Origin: CAYTGR01 sp964437445
Lineage (GTDB): Bacteria > Chloroflexota > Anaerolineae > B4-G1 > SLSP01
Length of the DNA stretch: 33,519 nucleotides
NCBI GenBank assembly: GCA_964437445.1
Contig: CAYTGR010000050.1
Location: forward strand, 1 to 33,519
Reading direction: 5' to 3'
Made by a program: the position numbers and the translations under genes. Positions 16,978 through 25,093 of the stretch are shown piece after piece. The notes under the pieces are model-generated. The model did not search any database. It was not told where the DNA came from and saw only the letters and a program-made list of their open reading frames with translations. The stretch's first letter is position 1. Each line of letters opens with the position of its first letter.

Positions 16978-17208
16978 ATGGTAACGCCAGTCACTGCCTT
17001 ACCTGCTCCTGAGAAAACCCGCCGGGTACGCCGGCGCATGGTGATTAAGGGGAATTGCCAGGAGTGTGCTCATTACACGGATTGTCCACGAATGCGGGGA
17101 GAAAATATCTGCTACGGCGAACAAGAGATTGTGGTGGAAGAGATTGTCCCTGCCACTGAATTCACTGATGAACAAGGTGATGTGGAACCATTACCCCCCG
17201 ACACTTGA
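16978..17208 (+). CDS. Small Cys-rich protein, probable metal binder
   Basis: This 76-residue protein is not recognised. It has a basic stretch (KTRRVRRRMVIK) followed by C27-x2-C30-x5-C36-x8-C45. That spacing would suit one zinc site or an iron-sulfur cluster. The C-terminal third is acidic and rich in Glu, Val and Pro. No clear ribosome binding site precedes the ATG, so the start is uncertain. An intrinsic terminator follows 36 bases after the stop. Cys spacing and the charged flanks suggest a small regulatory or adaptor protein, but that is inference. Confidence 0.6.
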   Translation: MVTPVTALPAPEKTRRVRRRMVIKGNCQECAHYTDCPRMRGENICYGEQEIVVEEIVPATEFTDEQGDVEPLPPDT

Positions 17209-17244
17209 TTCGCAATTGCAGCGGAGAATGTGACCATGCCCCCT

Positions 17245-17277
17245 AAACGGCCCTGGAGTCCCCTTCCAGGGTCGTTT
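17245..17277 (+). terminator. Intrinsic terminator after the Cys-rich gene
   Basis: AAACGGCCCTGGA pairs with TCCAGGGTCGTTT (13 bp, one wobble) around a seven-base loop, with a TTTT run at the end of the stem. Confidence 0.75.
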
Positions 17278-17471
17278 TACGCTGGGGAAAAGGGGCAGCC
17301 AACATTTCAGGCCCGATAGTACCAAAGGTTGGTTGACCGGCAACGGATATGAGCGTAAAATTAAATAGATTCCTGCCACCATCCGGCAAAATCACAGTCG
17401 CCACCATGAGAATTATGTAGGTTATAGATTTGAGCAGCTCATCTTTTGTATTAACCGGCGCACAGCAGACC

Positions 17472-18347
17472 ATGGGAGCCTGGACCAAAGTCATTGAATC
17501 CCATGCTGCTATCCCAGAAATCTACAAAGATTTTTTTAGCTCGTCAGTAGGGAGCCAGGAGGCATTCCCATACGTAGTTCTTGCCCCAGCTTTCACCTGG
17601 GGCCGGCATAAAACGACCGAGAAATTGGTCTATGAAGTTGACGATACCCTGTACATAGTGGCGGGCACCGGCACCGAAATCGTTGTGCACGCCTATCCTT
17701 TGAAGACGATTTGTGATATTGAGGTGGGGACCATACTCTTGTACTCGTGGCTCACCATTCACGGCATGACAACTGCTGGTTTAATGAGCGCTACCACGAT
17801 TGAGTTCAATTCCACCAGCCTGCGGCATTATGCGGCTTTCATCGCTAAAATCCGCCCACAGCCCAGTGCGGCTGACGACGCAGAGTTGCAAAAAGCGCAA
17901 GCGGCCTTTGACTATCTGGCCACGGAAAGCTTCAAGTTCATGAACTATGGGCGGAGCAGCCTGGTGGAGGGTGAAAAAGTAATTTATACCCTCTGGCAGC
18001 CTGAGATCCGCGAGAGAATCTTTCCTTGGCTCCGGGTACCCTTGTACCGCACGGTTTCCACGGCACATCTCGCCATTTTAACGGATAAGGAACTGATCCT
18101 CATCCGGGAGGATGAACGGAGCAGTAGGGGAAAAAAGGGAGTGCGCTATGGTGGGGTTTGGCAATACATCCCGTTGCGCAGTATCGTTTCTGTTTCGGTG
18201 GAGCAGTTCACTGAGAACCTGTTGCTCTTGTCCGTCAAGCTATCCTCAATGGGACATACAGACCAGCTCTTTGCGCTTGCCAGCCGCCCCGAGGTGACGC
18301 ACCTCCAAAACGCAATTGAGAAGATGCGCGGATCATCAATAGCGTGA
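17472..18347 (+). CDS. Uncharacterised conserved-looking protein, 291 residues
   Basis: I cannot name a family with confidence. The protein begins MGAWTKVIESHAAIPEIYKDFF. It has two beta-rich halves: one around EKLVYEVDDTLYIVAG, and a second around HLAILTDKELILIRED and WQYIPLRSIVSVSVEQ. Alternating strands of this kind recall PH-like domains, but that is only an impression. There is no signal peptide or strong membrane helix. I preferred the ATG at 17472 to a TTG 14 codons upstream; neither has a strong ribosome binding site. Downstream are an inverted repeat at 18478-18498 and the convergent trmI gene. Confidence 0.75.
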   Translation: MGAWTKVIESHAAIPEIYKDFFSSSVGSQEAFPYVVLAPAFTWGRHKTTEKLVYEVDDTLYIVAGTGTEIVVHAYPLKTICDIEVGTILLYSWLTIHGMTTAGLMSATTIEFNSTSLRHYAAFIAKIRPQPSAADDAELQKAQAAFDYLATESFKFMNYGRSSLVEGEKVIYTLWQPEIRERIFPWLRVPLYRTVSTAHLAILTDKELILIREDERSSRGKKGVRYGGVWQYIPLRSIVSVSVEQFTENLLLLSVKLSSMGHTDQLFALASRPEVTHLQNAIEKMRGSSIA

Positions 18348-18477
18348 TGGCCCGTCTCAGATATACGCAACTGGCCGGCTTGCTCCGTGGAATTCGCGGC
18401 TTGACTATTGGTTGAGCGTCATTTAGAACCGCCAAACCTCCCCCCAAAGGAGGGCGAAATGACCAGGCGAGGCAGGA

Positions 18478-18498
18478 GTGGCCGACCCTGCCGGCCAC
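18478..18498. repeat. Inverted repeat between convergent genes
   Basis: GTGGCCG (18478-18484) pairs with CGGCCAC (18492-18498) around a seven-base loop, in the 190-base spacer between the 291-residue gene and trmI. It may help end transcription of trmI, but it lacks a T run. Confidence 0.4.
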
Positions 18499-18539
18499 GC
18501 CCCGGATCCCAGCCTGGCTTACGTCTCTCTTAGCAGCCT

Positions 18540-19397
18540 TTAATCCAACTCAAGTGCTTCTTCTGACGTATCCTCCGCTTCCTCCTCCCCTTCGGCGGGA
18601 CCCAACAGCGCCCGCGCGAAGAGCAGAAAGCCGGTATGCCCCACCATCTTGTCGTCCGGACGGAGCCGGGCGGCCACCGGCTTGTAGGCGCGCAGCAGCA
18701 ATTCCTCCACTTCAGGAAACCCGAAGTTGTGCGCAGGTAACAGGCGCAAAATATCGGAGACCTGGTTGGTCGTCGGGACGAGCGTGCCGAAGAAGCCACC
18801 CCCCTTGAGCGCCGCGTGGGCTTGCGCCAGATAATCCTGTGGCTCCCGCACATCCAGGAAGAGCGCATCCACCTCCCGCTCGTCAAACCCCTCCGCGATG
18901 TCGCGCAGCTTGAACGTGACATACTCCGTCAGCCCGACGCGCTCCACGTTCTTGCGGGCCAGCGCCTGCATCTCCTCGCGCGCCTCGTAGGTGTAAACAT
19001 GGCCGTGCGGCCGCACCATCTGGGCCAGCGCGACGGTCAGGCTGCCACTGCCCGTCCCGGCCTCCACTACCCGCGTTCCCGGCGCGATGTTCATCTTCAG
19101 CAGCAGATAGCCAATCTCCTTGGGATAAACAATTTGCGTGCTGCGCTTGACGCCCCGCAGCAGGATCTGCTCCAACGAGGGCGGCAGCAGGAGATAGGGA
19201 TGCCCCAGGTGGGTCAGCACCGTCTCACCCCAGCGGTGGCCGATCAGTTCATCATGGGCCAGAATTCCCCGATGTGTTTCCAAAAACCGCCCTGGCGTCA
19301 TTTTGACCAGGAACTCGCGCCGGTCCCGCCCCACCAACAGTACCAAATCGGCGGCCTGGATGGTGGCCGGCACTCTTCCTTCCGTGCTTTCTTTCAC
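18540..19397 (-). CDS. trmI: tRNA (adenine-N1)-methyltransferase, TrmI family
   Basis: This protein of about 285 residues is a SAM-dependent methyltransferase of the TrmI family, which forms m1A58 in the tRNA T loop. It has the typical N-terminal beta domain and then YPKEIGYLLLKMNIAPGTRVVEAG, broken here as YPKEIG (91-96) and EAGTGSGS (112-119, the SAM-binding loop). DALFLDVREP and VGHTGFLLFAR are also family-like. The C-terminal tail is very acidic. The start is uncertain: GTG 19397 has GGGAG upstream, GTG 19373 has GGAAGGA, and a TTG at 19442 has no site. It is divergent from the c-di-AMP receptor operon. Confidence 0.9.
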   Translation of the reverse strand: MKESTEGRVPATIQAADLVLLVGRDRREFLVKMTPGRFLETHRGILAHDELIGHRWGETVLTHLGHPYLLLPPSLEQILLRGVKRSTQIVYPKEIGYLLLKMNIAPGTRVVEAGTGSGSLTVALAQMVRPHGHVYTYEAREEMQALARKNVERVGLTEYVTFKLRDIAEGFDEREVDALFLDVREPQDYLAQAHAALKGGGFFGTLVPTTNQVSDILRLLPAHNFGFPEVEELLLRAYKPVAARLRPDDKMVGHTGFLLFARALLGPAEGEEEAEDTSEEALELD

Positions 19398-19494
19398 TGT
19401 TACTATGCTCCCTATGAAAACAGCCAATACGTCCTTAATCAATGAGTCAATCAGCGAGCGGCCAACGTAACGCGAACTTTCGTTCGTTATCCTG

Positions 19495-19554
19495 GTTGAT
19501 AGTGACGCTTTCAGGCGTTTCTATGGTGGCCCCGGTGCTGAAACCACCACTACG
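19495..19554. repeat. Two-hairpin-like intergenic element, diverged copy F
   Basis: Running from GTTGATAGTGACGCTTTCAG to CCACCACTACGA, this has TAGTG/CACTA-type ends, a GACGC-TTTCA-GGCGT hairpin and a GGTGG/CCACC pairing. It resembles the two-hairpin family in layout more than in sequence. It sits in the 237-base divergent spacer before the c-di-AMP receptor genes. Confidence 0.4.
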
Positions 19555-19613
19555 AGCCTTATTCTGCACCCCCTAACGCCTGGAGGCCACGGCTTCTACC
19601 CGGCCGGTCGCAC

Positions 19614-19642
19614 TTCCAAATTTAGGATAAACCGATTATAAT
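19614..19642 (+). promoter_or_regulatory. Promoter of the c-di-AMP receptor operon
   Basis: TATAAT at 19637-19642 is preceded, after a 17-base spacer, by TTCCAA as a weak -35. A GGGGGAG ribosome binding site follows at 19666, seven bases before the ATG at 19680. Confidence 0.65.
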
Positions 19643-19679
19643 CAAAGCAGGGAAGAGATGCAACCCGGGGGAGAAAAAT

Positions 19680-20021
19680 ATGGAGCCGATACCGGTTAAC
19701 CGTATAGCCATTACGATCGTGGATGGGAGCCAGGCCCAGGAGTTAATTCAGGCCCTGCTCCAGGAGGGATTCAAAGTCACGCCGATTGATGCTGTCGGTG
19801 GTTTCCTCCACGATGCCCTGGTCACGCTGCTTATTGGAATGCCCCAGTCTCAGCTGTCCCGCTTCTTCACGCTGGTGCGACGCTATTGCCCCAGCCGGGT
19901 CCGTTATGTGCCGGTGGGGGTGGAGCTGGCGTTGACGCCCGGTTATCCCATGATGATTGAAGCGCGGGTGGGAGGGGCGACGATTTTTGTGGTCCCGGTG
20001 GAACAGTTTTTGCAATTGTGA
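19680..20021 (+). CDS. PII-like cyclic-di-AMP receptor family protein, divergent paralogue
   Basis: This 113-residue protein belongs by appearance to the DarA/PstA (DUF970) PII-like family, which in Firmicutes binds c-di-AMP. The fold order is clear: an N-terminal strand (RIAITIVD), a helix, GFKVTPIDAVGGFLHDALVTLL and a C-terminal ATIFVVPVEQF strand. Compared with the next gene, the conserved Thr before GGF is Val39 and the Asn in the following loop is Leu47. The ligand site may therefore be altered. The ATG has an excellent GGGGGAG site. It forms an operon with its paralogue, nine bases downstream, and the MFS gene. Confidence 0.85.
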   Translation: MEPIPVNRIAITIVDGSQAQELIQALLQEGFKVTPIDAVGGFLHDALVTLLIGMPQSQLSRFFTLVRRYCPSRVRYVPVGVELALTPGYPMMIEARVGGATIFVVPVEQFLQL

Positions 20022-20029
20022 GGGAAGGG

Positions 20030-20296
20030 ATGAAACTGGTCATAGCCATACTCAAGGATTCGGACGCCCTGCCTGTGACCGACGCCCTGGTGGAACGCCA
20101 ATACCGCGTTACCCGCATTGCCAGCACGGGCGGTTTTATGCGGCGCGGTAACGTCACATTATTAGTCGGGGTGGAGGAAGCCAACCTGAGCGAATTGTTC
20201 GGACTGATTGGTGACGCCTGTCGGGAGCCGGAGCCAGGCCAACACAAAGCGACGATCTTTGTGCTGCCGGCCGAAGATTTCGTGCAGGTCGGATGA
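20030..20296 (+). CDS. darA: PII-like cyclic-di-AMP receptor DarA/PstA
   Basis: This 88-residue protein is a compact DarA/PstA homologue (usually about 109 residues in Firmicutes). It keeps the start MKLVIAILKD, the ASTGGF motif (31-36) and the loop RRGNVTLLVGVEE with Asn41. A C-terminal ATIFVLPAEDF strand ends the fold. These residues match the ligand-contacting motifs of the family, so c-di-AMP binding is a reasonable inference. I chose ATG 20030 because GAGG lies six bases upstream; a GTG at 20018 overlaps the previous stop. Its stop overlaps the MFS start by four bases. Confidence 0.9.
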   Translation: MKLVIAILKDSDALPVTDALVERQYRVTRIASTGGFMRRGNVTLLVGVEEANLSELFGLIGDACREPEPGQHKATIFVLPAEDFVQVG

Positions 20297-21624
20297 AACT
20301 GCGCCGCTCTCAACAAGCTCGAAAAAAGAGGCTGGCTACTCCGCCCTGGTGGGGAGCCCTGCGTGGGGGACTCTTGAGCGGCGGGTGGAGTACCCAGGTG
20401 ACTGCCTCCACCCGCCGTTCGTTGCGCTGGTTCCTGGTGGATGGTGCCCTCGCCAACCTCAGCGATACCGTACTCCTGGCCTACCAATCTATCTATCTGC
20501 TGGCCTTGGGCGCGACGCGCGGCGAGATCGGTCTGCTGGGGTCGCTCTCCAACTTAGCCATGCCCCTGGCTATGCCGCTTGGAGCACAGCTGGCTGCCCG
20601 CAGCCGGCGTTACAAGGGCATCGTCATTTCGCTATCTATCCTGGGCCGGCTGGCGCTGCTGGGGCTGATCTTCCTCCCCTATTTTTCTTCCAGCTTACGG
20701 CTGGTCATGGTAGGGATCGGCTTTCTGCTCGTCCGGGCCTTCCTGCTCAACCTGTTGAATCCGGCCTGGACGGCGCTGGTCGGGACGTTGGTGCCGGGCC
20801 AGTGGCGTGGCCGTTATTTCAGTACCCGTAACATCCTCATGGGCCTCACCGCTTTCGTGGCGGTGTTGGGGATTGGCGAGCTGATAGATCAGCTCGGCAA
20901 GCCCCTGGGCTACCAGGTGGCGTTCGGCATCGCATTGGTAGCGGGCCTGGGGGGCACGGCGGCCTTTGCCCGGATTGAGGAGCCGCACCGCGAGCCCTCG
21001 CGTTTAGCGCGGGGCGAGCGGCGAGCTTTCTGGCAGGCGCTCAAAAAACGGGGGCACTTTCTGGCTTTCTGTGCAGTGGCCACGCTGTGGAACCTCTCGG
21101 TTCAGATTGCCGGGCCGTTCTTCACGCCCTATTTGGTGGAAGAGGTGAACATCTCGGCGGCGACCATCGGCCTGCTAACCGCCGCGGCAACACTGGCGGC
21201 CCTGCCGGGGCAGCGGCTCTTTGGGATGCTGAACGACCACAAGAGCCCCCGCTGGATCCAGCGGTTGACCGGTTTTATCATCCCGCTGGTGCCCGCTGTC
21301 TGGGGCTTCATCAACCGGCCCTGGCAGGCCTTTCCGGTGGAGATTGTAAGCGGCTTCCTGTGGGCTGGTTTCAACCTGGCGTCGTTCAACCTGCTGCTGG
21401 AATTGACGCCGGAGCACGAGCGGCCGGCCTTTGTCGCTTTCTATCAGACCGTCGTGGGATTGGGGATGGCCGCCGGTGCGGCGTTAGGGGGGCTCCTGGC
21501 GCAACGGGTCGGCTACCGGTCAGTTTTTCTGGCCTCGGCCGGAGGCCGGTGGGTGGCGGCGCTTTTGTTCGCGCTACTTGTCGCGCGCACCCGCCCTGCC
21601 CAGACTGCACCAGAGCCGGTTTGA
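20293..21624 (+). CDS. MFS transporter
   Basis: This 443-residue protein has about 12 hydrophobic segments in two halves, with a charged central loop near 235-255 (RLARGERRAFWQALKKRG). This is the major facilitator layout. The cytoplasmic loop motif between helices is seen as LAARSRRYKG, and a second-half equivalent as RLFGMLNDHKSPRW. The first 40 residues are basic and poorly conserved, so the true start may lie downstream, although the ATGA overlap with darA favours this one. Substrate is unknown. Linkage to two c-di-AMP receptor-like genes suggests, but does not show, control of transport by that nucleotide. Confidence 0.88.
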   Translation: MKLRRSQQARKKRLATPPWWGALRGGLLSGGWSTQVTASTRRSLRWFLVDGALANLSDTVLLAYQSIYLLALGATRGEIGLLGSLSNLAMPLAMPLGAQLAARSRRYKGIVISLSILGRLALLGLIFLPYFSSSLRLVMVGIGFLLVRAFLLNLLNPAWTALVGTLVPGQWRGRYFSTRNILMGLTAFVAVLGIGELIDQLGKPLGYQVAFGIALVAGLGGTAAFARIEEPHREPSRLARGERRAFWQALKKRGHFLAFCAVATLWNLSVQIAGPFFTPYLVEEVNISAATIGLLTAAATLAALPGQRLFGMLNDHKSPRWIQRLTGFIIPLVPAVWGFINRPWQAFPVEIVSGFLWAGFNLASFNLLLELTPEHERPAFVAFYQTVVGLGMAAGAALGGLLAQRVGYRSVFLASAGGRWVAALLFALLVARTRPAQTAPEPV

Positions 21625-21692
21625 GTTGAAGTACGGGTGCAACTGCCCTACGCCGGGTACGTAAGTGTTCAAGGGGAGGGACCGAAGAATTT

Positions 21693-22286
21693 ATGGAACA
21701 ACGAGCTTTTCACGGGAAGATTGACGCTGAAGAATTAGCCCGCTCGCTGGTGTTGCGTTTTAACACTGGCGACTCCCGCGCCCAGTGGATGCGCGGCGAG
21801 GAGGGCCGCACCGTCGTCCAGATCCAAAGCCTCAAGCAGGATCATGATGATCCAACGACAGCGGTGACGCTGCACATTTCGCCTTCGCGGACTGGTATTG
21901 TGGTGGCGTTGGGGGAACAGCAGTGGGCCGGCGTGGCGGCGGACCTGGCCAGGAGCGGTTTGATGGCCGTGCTCAATCCCTGGTCGTTGTTGGGGGAGAT
22001 TGACGACATCGCCCGCAACGTGCAGCGGCTGCAACTGCGCCAGCAGATCTGGCAGGCGATTGAGGCCTATTGCAAGAGTGCGGGCGTCAGCACCGGCGCG
22101 GTGATGCCGGTTCAACAGGTGATCTGCCCCTACTGTGGCACCCCGGCGCCGGTTGGACAACCGACCTGCAAGGCCTGTCTGGGGCCGCTGGGCAGCGTCC
22201 AGCCGGTTATCTGCCCGCGTTGTGGCTTCCTGAACGCGCACGAGGCCCGGCAATGCGCCAATTGCCGCACCCCGTTGAGCCGCTGA
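21693..22286 (+). CDS. Double zinc-ribbon protein of unknown function
   Basis: This 197-residue protein has an N-terminal domain of about 135 residues that I do not recognise, then two zinc ribbons. Their ligands are C145/C148/C159/C162 and C174/C177/C188/C191. The N-terminal domain is mixed alpha/beta, contains TAVTLHISPSRTGIVVALGE and ends in a helix (RNVQRLQLRQQIWQAIEAY). There is no membrane segment beyond a mildly hydrophobic stretch near 85-100. The upstream GGGGAGGG is 12 bases from the ATG, slightly long. Similar architectures occur in many uncharacterised Chloroflexota proteins, so only metal binding is a safe call. Confidence 0.8.
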   Translation: MEQRAFHGKIDAEELARSLVLRFNTGDSRAQWMRGEEGRTVVQIQSLKQDHDDPTTAVTLHISPSRTGIVVALGEQQWAGVAADLARSGLMAVLNPWSLLGEIDDIARNVQRLQLRQQIWQAIEAYCKSAGVSTGAVMPVQQVICPYCGTPAPVGQPTCKACLGPLGSVQPVICPRCGFLNAHEARQCANCRTPLSR

Positions 22287-22290
22287 CCGG

Positions 22291-22351
22291 CAGGAAAGGC
22301 GAAAGGCGGAAGGCGAAAGGCGGAAGGCGAAAGGCGAAAGGATGAAGGCGG
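22291..22351. repeat. GGCGAAA/GGCGGAA purine-rich tandem array
   Basis: About eight degenerate copies of GGCGAAA, GGCGGAA and similar words lie just after the zinc-ribbon gene. The array is almost purely purine on the plus strand and shows no start codon or hairpin of its own. Confidence 0.75.
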
Positions 22352-22370
22352 AAAACTCAGCGTGTTATCG

Positions 22371-22418
22371 TTGGTAGTGCTGCGCTTCAGCGTGGCTCAA
22401 GGGGCGCTCAAGCCCAAC
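22371..22418. repeat. Two-hairpin intergenic element, copy C
   Basis: TTGGTAGTG begins a copy containing GCGCTTCAGCGT and GGGGCGCTCAAGCCC, ending CCAAC. It is tandem with copy D, about 66 bases downstream, and clearly similar to it. Confidence 0.6.
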
Positions 22419-22436
22419 GCAAACTCAGAGGGTGGT

Positions 22437-22494
22437 TGTTGGTAGTGCCGCGCTTCGGCGTGGCTCAAGGGGCGCTCAAGTGCCTTACGGCTCA
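22437..22494. repeat. Two-hairpin intergenic element, copy D
   Basis: TGTTGGTAGTG begins a copy with GCGCTTCGGCGT and GGGGCGCTCAAGTGCC. It lies 38 bases before the methylmalonyl-CoA mutase B12-domain gene. Copies C and D share TGGCTCAAGGGGCGCTCAAG, unlike copy B. Confidence 0.6.
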
Positions 22495-22532
22495 CCGCTC
22501 ACCTGTTACATACTAAGGCTAAGGGGGTAACT

Positions 22533-22920
<388 letters not shown>

Positions 22921-22928
<8 letters not shown>

Positions 22929-23910
22929 ACCGGATCTGGTAGCGGCCGCCCTGGCCGGCGACCGCCGCGCGCTGGCCCGGCTGCTCTCCTGGGTTGAGAA
23001 TGGCACCGAGGCCGGACAGGCTGCCCTGGCCGCGCTCTACCCGCGCACCGGCCGGGCGCATATTGTGGGCCTCACCGGCTCACCCGGCTCGGGCAAGAGC
23101 ACGCTCATCGGCCGGGTGGCCCAAGAGCTGCGCCGGCGGGATCACCCGGTGGCCATCGTCGCCGTAGATCCAAGCAGCCCTTTTTCCGGCGGGGCCTTGT
23201 TGGGCGACCGGTTGCGGATGCAATCGCTGGTGACCGATCCGGGGGTCTTTGTGCGGAGCATGGCGTCGCGGGGGCAGCCGGGCGGATTGGCCCGCGCTAC
23301 CCGCGATCTGATTAGCGTCCTGGATGCGGTCGGGTTCCCCTTCATCCTGGTGGAGACCGTCGGCGCCGGCCAGGCCGAAGTGGATGTCGCCCGCACTGCC
23401 CATACCGTCGTCCTGGTGGAAGCGCCGGGCATGGGCGATGACATCCAGGCGCTCAAGGCCGGCTTGATGGAGATCGCCGATATTTTAGTGGTCAACAAGG
23501 CCGATCGTCCCGAAGCTCAGCAGACCATCCGCATCTTGCAGACGGCGCAGCAGCTCAGCGGGCCGGCCGGTCACCATGGCGCCCAGGTGGCCGGGCCAAC
23601 CATGCCGGCTGCCGCCTGGAATCCGCCCATCGTGCAGACCGTCGCGCTGGAAGACCGGGGCGTGGCCGAACTGGTAGAGGCTATCCTGGCCCACCGCCGG
23701 TACCTGGAGGCGAGCGGCCACTGGCAGCGCCGCCTGGAACAACAGGCCCGCGCCGAGGTGGAGACCTGGCTCCAGCGCCACCTGCTGGCGTTGCTCCGTG
23801 AACGTATCGGCGATGCACAGCTGGATGAGGCCGTCGCGGCCGTCTACCGCCGTGAACAGGATCCTGCCTCCGCCGCCCGCCAGTTGTTGGAAGCCGTGCT
23901 GCGCCTCTGA
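22921..23910 (+). CDS. meaB: Methylmalonyl-CoA mutase-associated GTPase MeaB (ArgK family)
   Basis: This 329-residue G3E-family GTPase protects and loads B12-dependent mutases. The Walker A loop is GSPGSGKS (53-60). AVDPSSPFSGGALLGDR, FILVETVGAGQ and NKAD (192-195) are the diagnostic MeaB motifs. A 20-residue Gly/Pro/Ala-rich insert (around 217-238) follows. The C-terminal helical dimerisation arm is present. The ATG at 22921 overlaps the preceding stop; a TTG start upstream is not supported. Overlap with the B12-domain gene indicates that the two are co-translated. Confidence 0.94.
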
Positions 23911-23928
23911 GTCCACGGGGGCTGTGGA

Positions 23929-23972
23929 CTGCCGTGGACCTGCCGTGGACCTGCCGTGGACCTGCCGTGGAC
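23929..23972 (+). repeat. 11-bp tandem array CTGCCGTGGAC x4
   Basis: Four exact units directly precede the ATG at 23974, with a partial unit CTGTGGAC before them. Eleven is not a multiple of three, so copy-number change would alter frame for any upstream start, such as the in-frame ATG-like start at 23956. Confidence 0.9.
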
Positions 23973-23973
23973 C

Positions 23974-25092
23974 ATGGAACTGTTGCCCCCGCCGATCCCT
24001 TTGACGCCGCCCCATGTCTCCATTAACCGGGTGCGGATTGTGGACCTGCCGGGGTTGCCGGTAGATGCAGAAGTCCGCGACCGGCTGGCCTACCACCTGC
24101 TCTCTGTTCAGGCTCTGACCGGCTACGCCCGGGAACAGGCTACGGCGCTGGGCTTGCCAGACACGCTTTCCGCCGAGATGGGCGAGGCCCGGCGCGAGTG
24201 GCCCCCTTGGGTGAGCCGTGGCCTCACCAGCCCGGAACCCTCGGTGCGGGCGGCGGCCTGTGCCATTGCCCGGCGTTTAGGGCGCAATCTGGCCTACCTG
24301 CTGCTTACTTTGCGGCGGGGCGATGCGGTTAACCGGGCCGCGCGCCCGGATTGGACGGCCCAGGAATGGGAACGGTGGGCCGCAATTGAGCGGATTTGGC
24401 TGGGGGGCGGCCTGCTGAACCCCCCGCTGGGTGAGGCTATCGTAGCCGCCGCCCAGGCCACCCTCACCGAGCTGGGCGCCACCGGGCCGGCAGTGCTGCT
24501 GACCCCGTACCGGGAGCTCTTGCCGCTCCTGGGGGCGGTACGCTATCTGCCCCCTCAGGTGCAGGCAGCGCTCTGCCTGGATGGCGGGCATAGCCGGATC
24601 AAACGGGCTATCGTCACCCTCACCGACGGGGCTGTGACCGGCTTGCACCCTTTGCCGCCGGTGGCCCTCCCCCCTGGCTTTCCCCATTTGCCTGCCCCGG
24701 CTGAGCGTCTGGCGCTCGGCCATGCGCTGCGGGATTTTCTGGTGGAAGTGATAGCGCGCACGCTGGCCGAAAGCCAGGCTGCCGGTTGGGAGGTCGGCCC
24801 GGACCTGATGCTGAGCGTGGCCGCTTACGTGGACGGCGGTCGCTTGCTCGGCAACGGCCTGTACGCCACGCTGAGCGCGCTGGCCGGGGACGTCCGGCCG
24901 CTGTTGGCGGAGGCGCTCCAGGCGCGCACCGGACGCCTGTGGCGAGTGCATGTCATCCACGATGGGACGGCCGCCGGCGCTATCTACGCCGGGGAGCCGC
25001 AAACGGCGGTGATGATGGTTGGCACGGCCTTGGGGATCGGCTTCCCGCCGGCGACGGCGGAGGGGTTGCGTCCGCTGGCCCTGCGGGAGTGA
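23974..25092 (+). CDS. Uncharacterised protein with ASKHA/ROK-kinase-like motifs
   Basis: This 372-residue protein is not one I can name. The C-terminal part reads IHDGTAAGAIYAGE (D330) and then MMVGTALGIGF (G350). These resemble the phosphate and adenosine loops of ROK/hexokinase-type ASKHA proteins. IWLGGGLL (141-148) and CLDGGHSRIKRA are also consistent with nucleotide binding. Overall layout differs from classical ROK enzymes, so kinase activity is only a hypothesis. The start is uncertain, because the ATG lies at the edge of an 11-bp tandem array with no clear ribosome binding site. It lies between meaB and an EamA transporter, probably in one transcript. Confidence 0.8.
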   Translation: MELLPPPIPLTPPHVSINRVRIVDLPGLPVDAEVRDRLAYHLLSVQALTGYAREQATALGLPDTLSAEMGEARREWPPWVSRGLTSPEPSVRAAACAIARRLGRNLAYLLLTLRRGDAVNRAARPDWTAQEWERWAAIERIWLGGGLLNPPLGEAIVAAAQATLTELGATGPAVLLTPYRELLPLLGAVRYLPPQVQAALCLDGGHSRIKRAIVTLTDGAVTGLHPLPPVALPPGFPHLPAPAERLALGHALRDFLVEVIARTLAESQAAGWEVGPDLMLSVAAYVDGGRLLGNGLYATLSALAGDVRPLLAEALQARTGRLWRVHVIHDGTAAGAIYAGEPQTAVMMVGTALGIGFPPATAEGLRPLALRE

Positions 25093-25093
25093 A

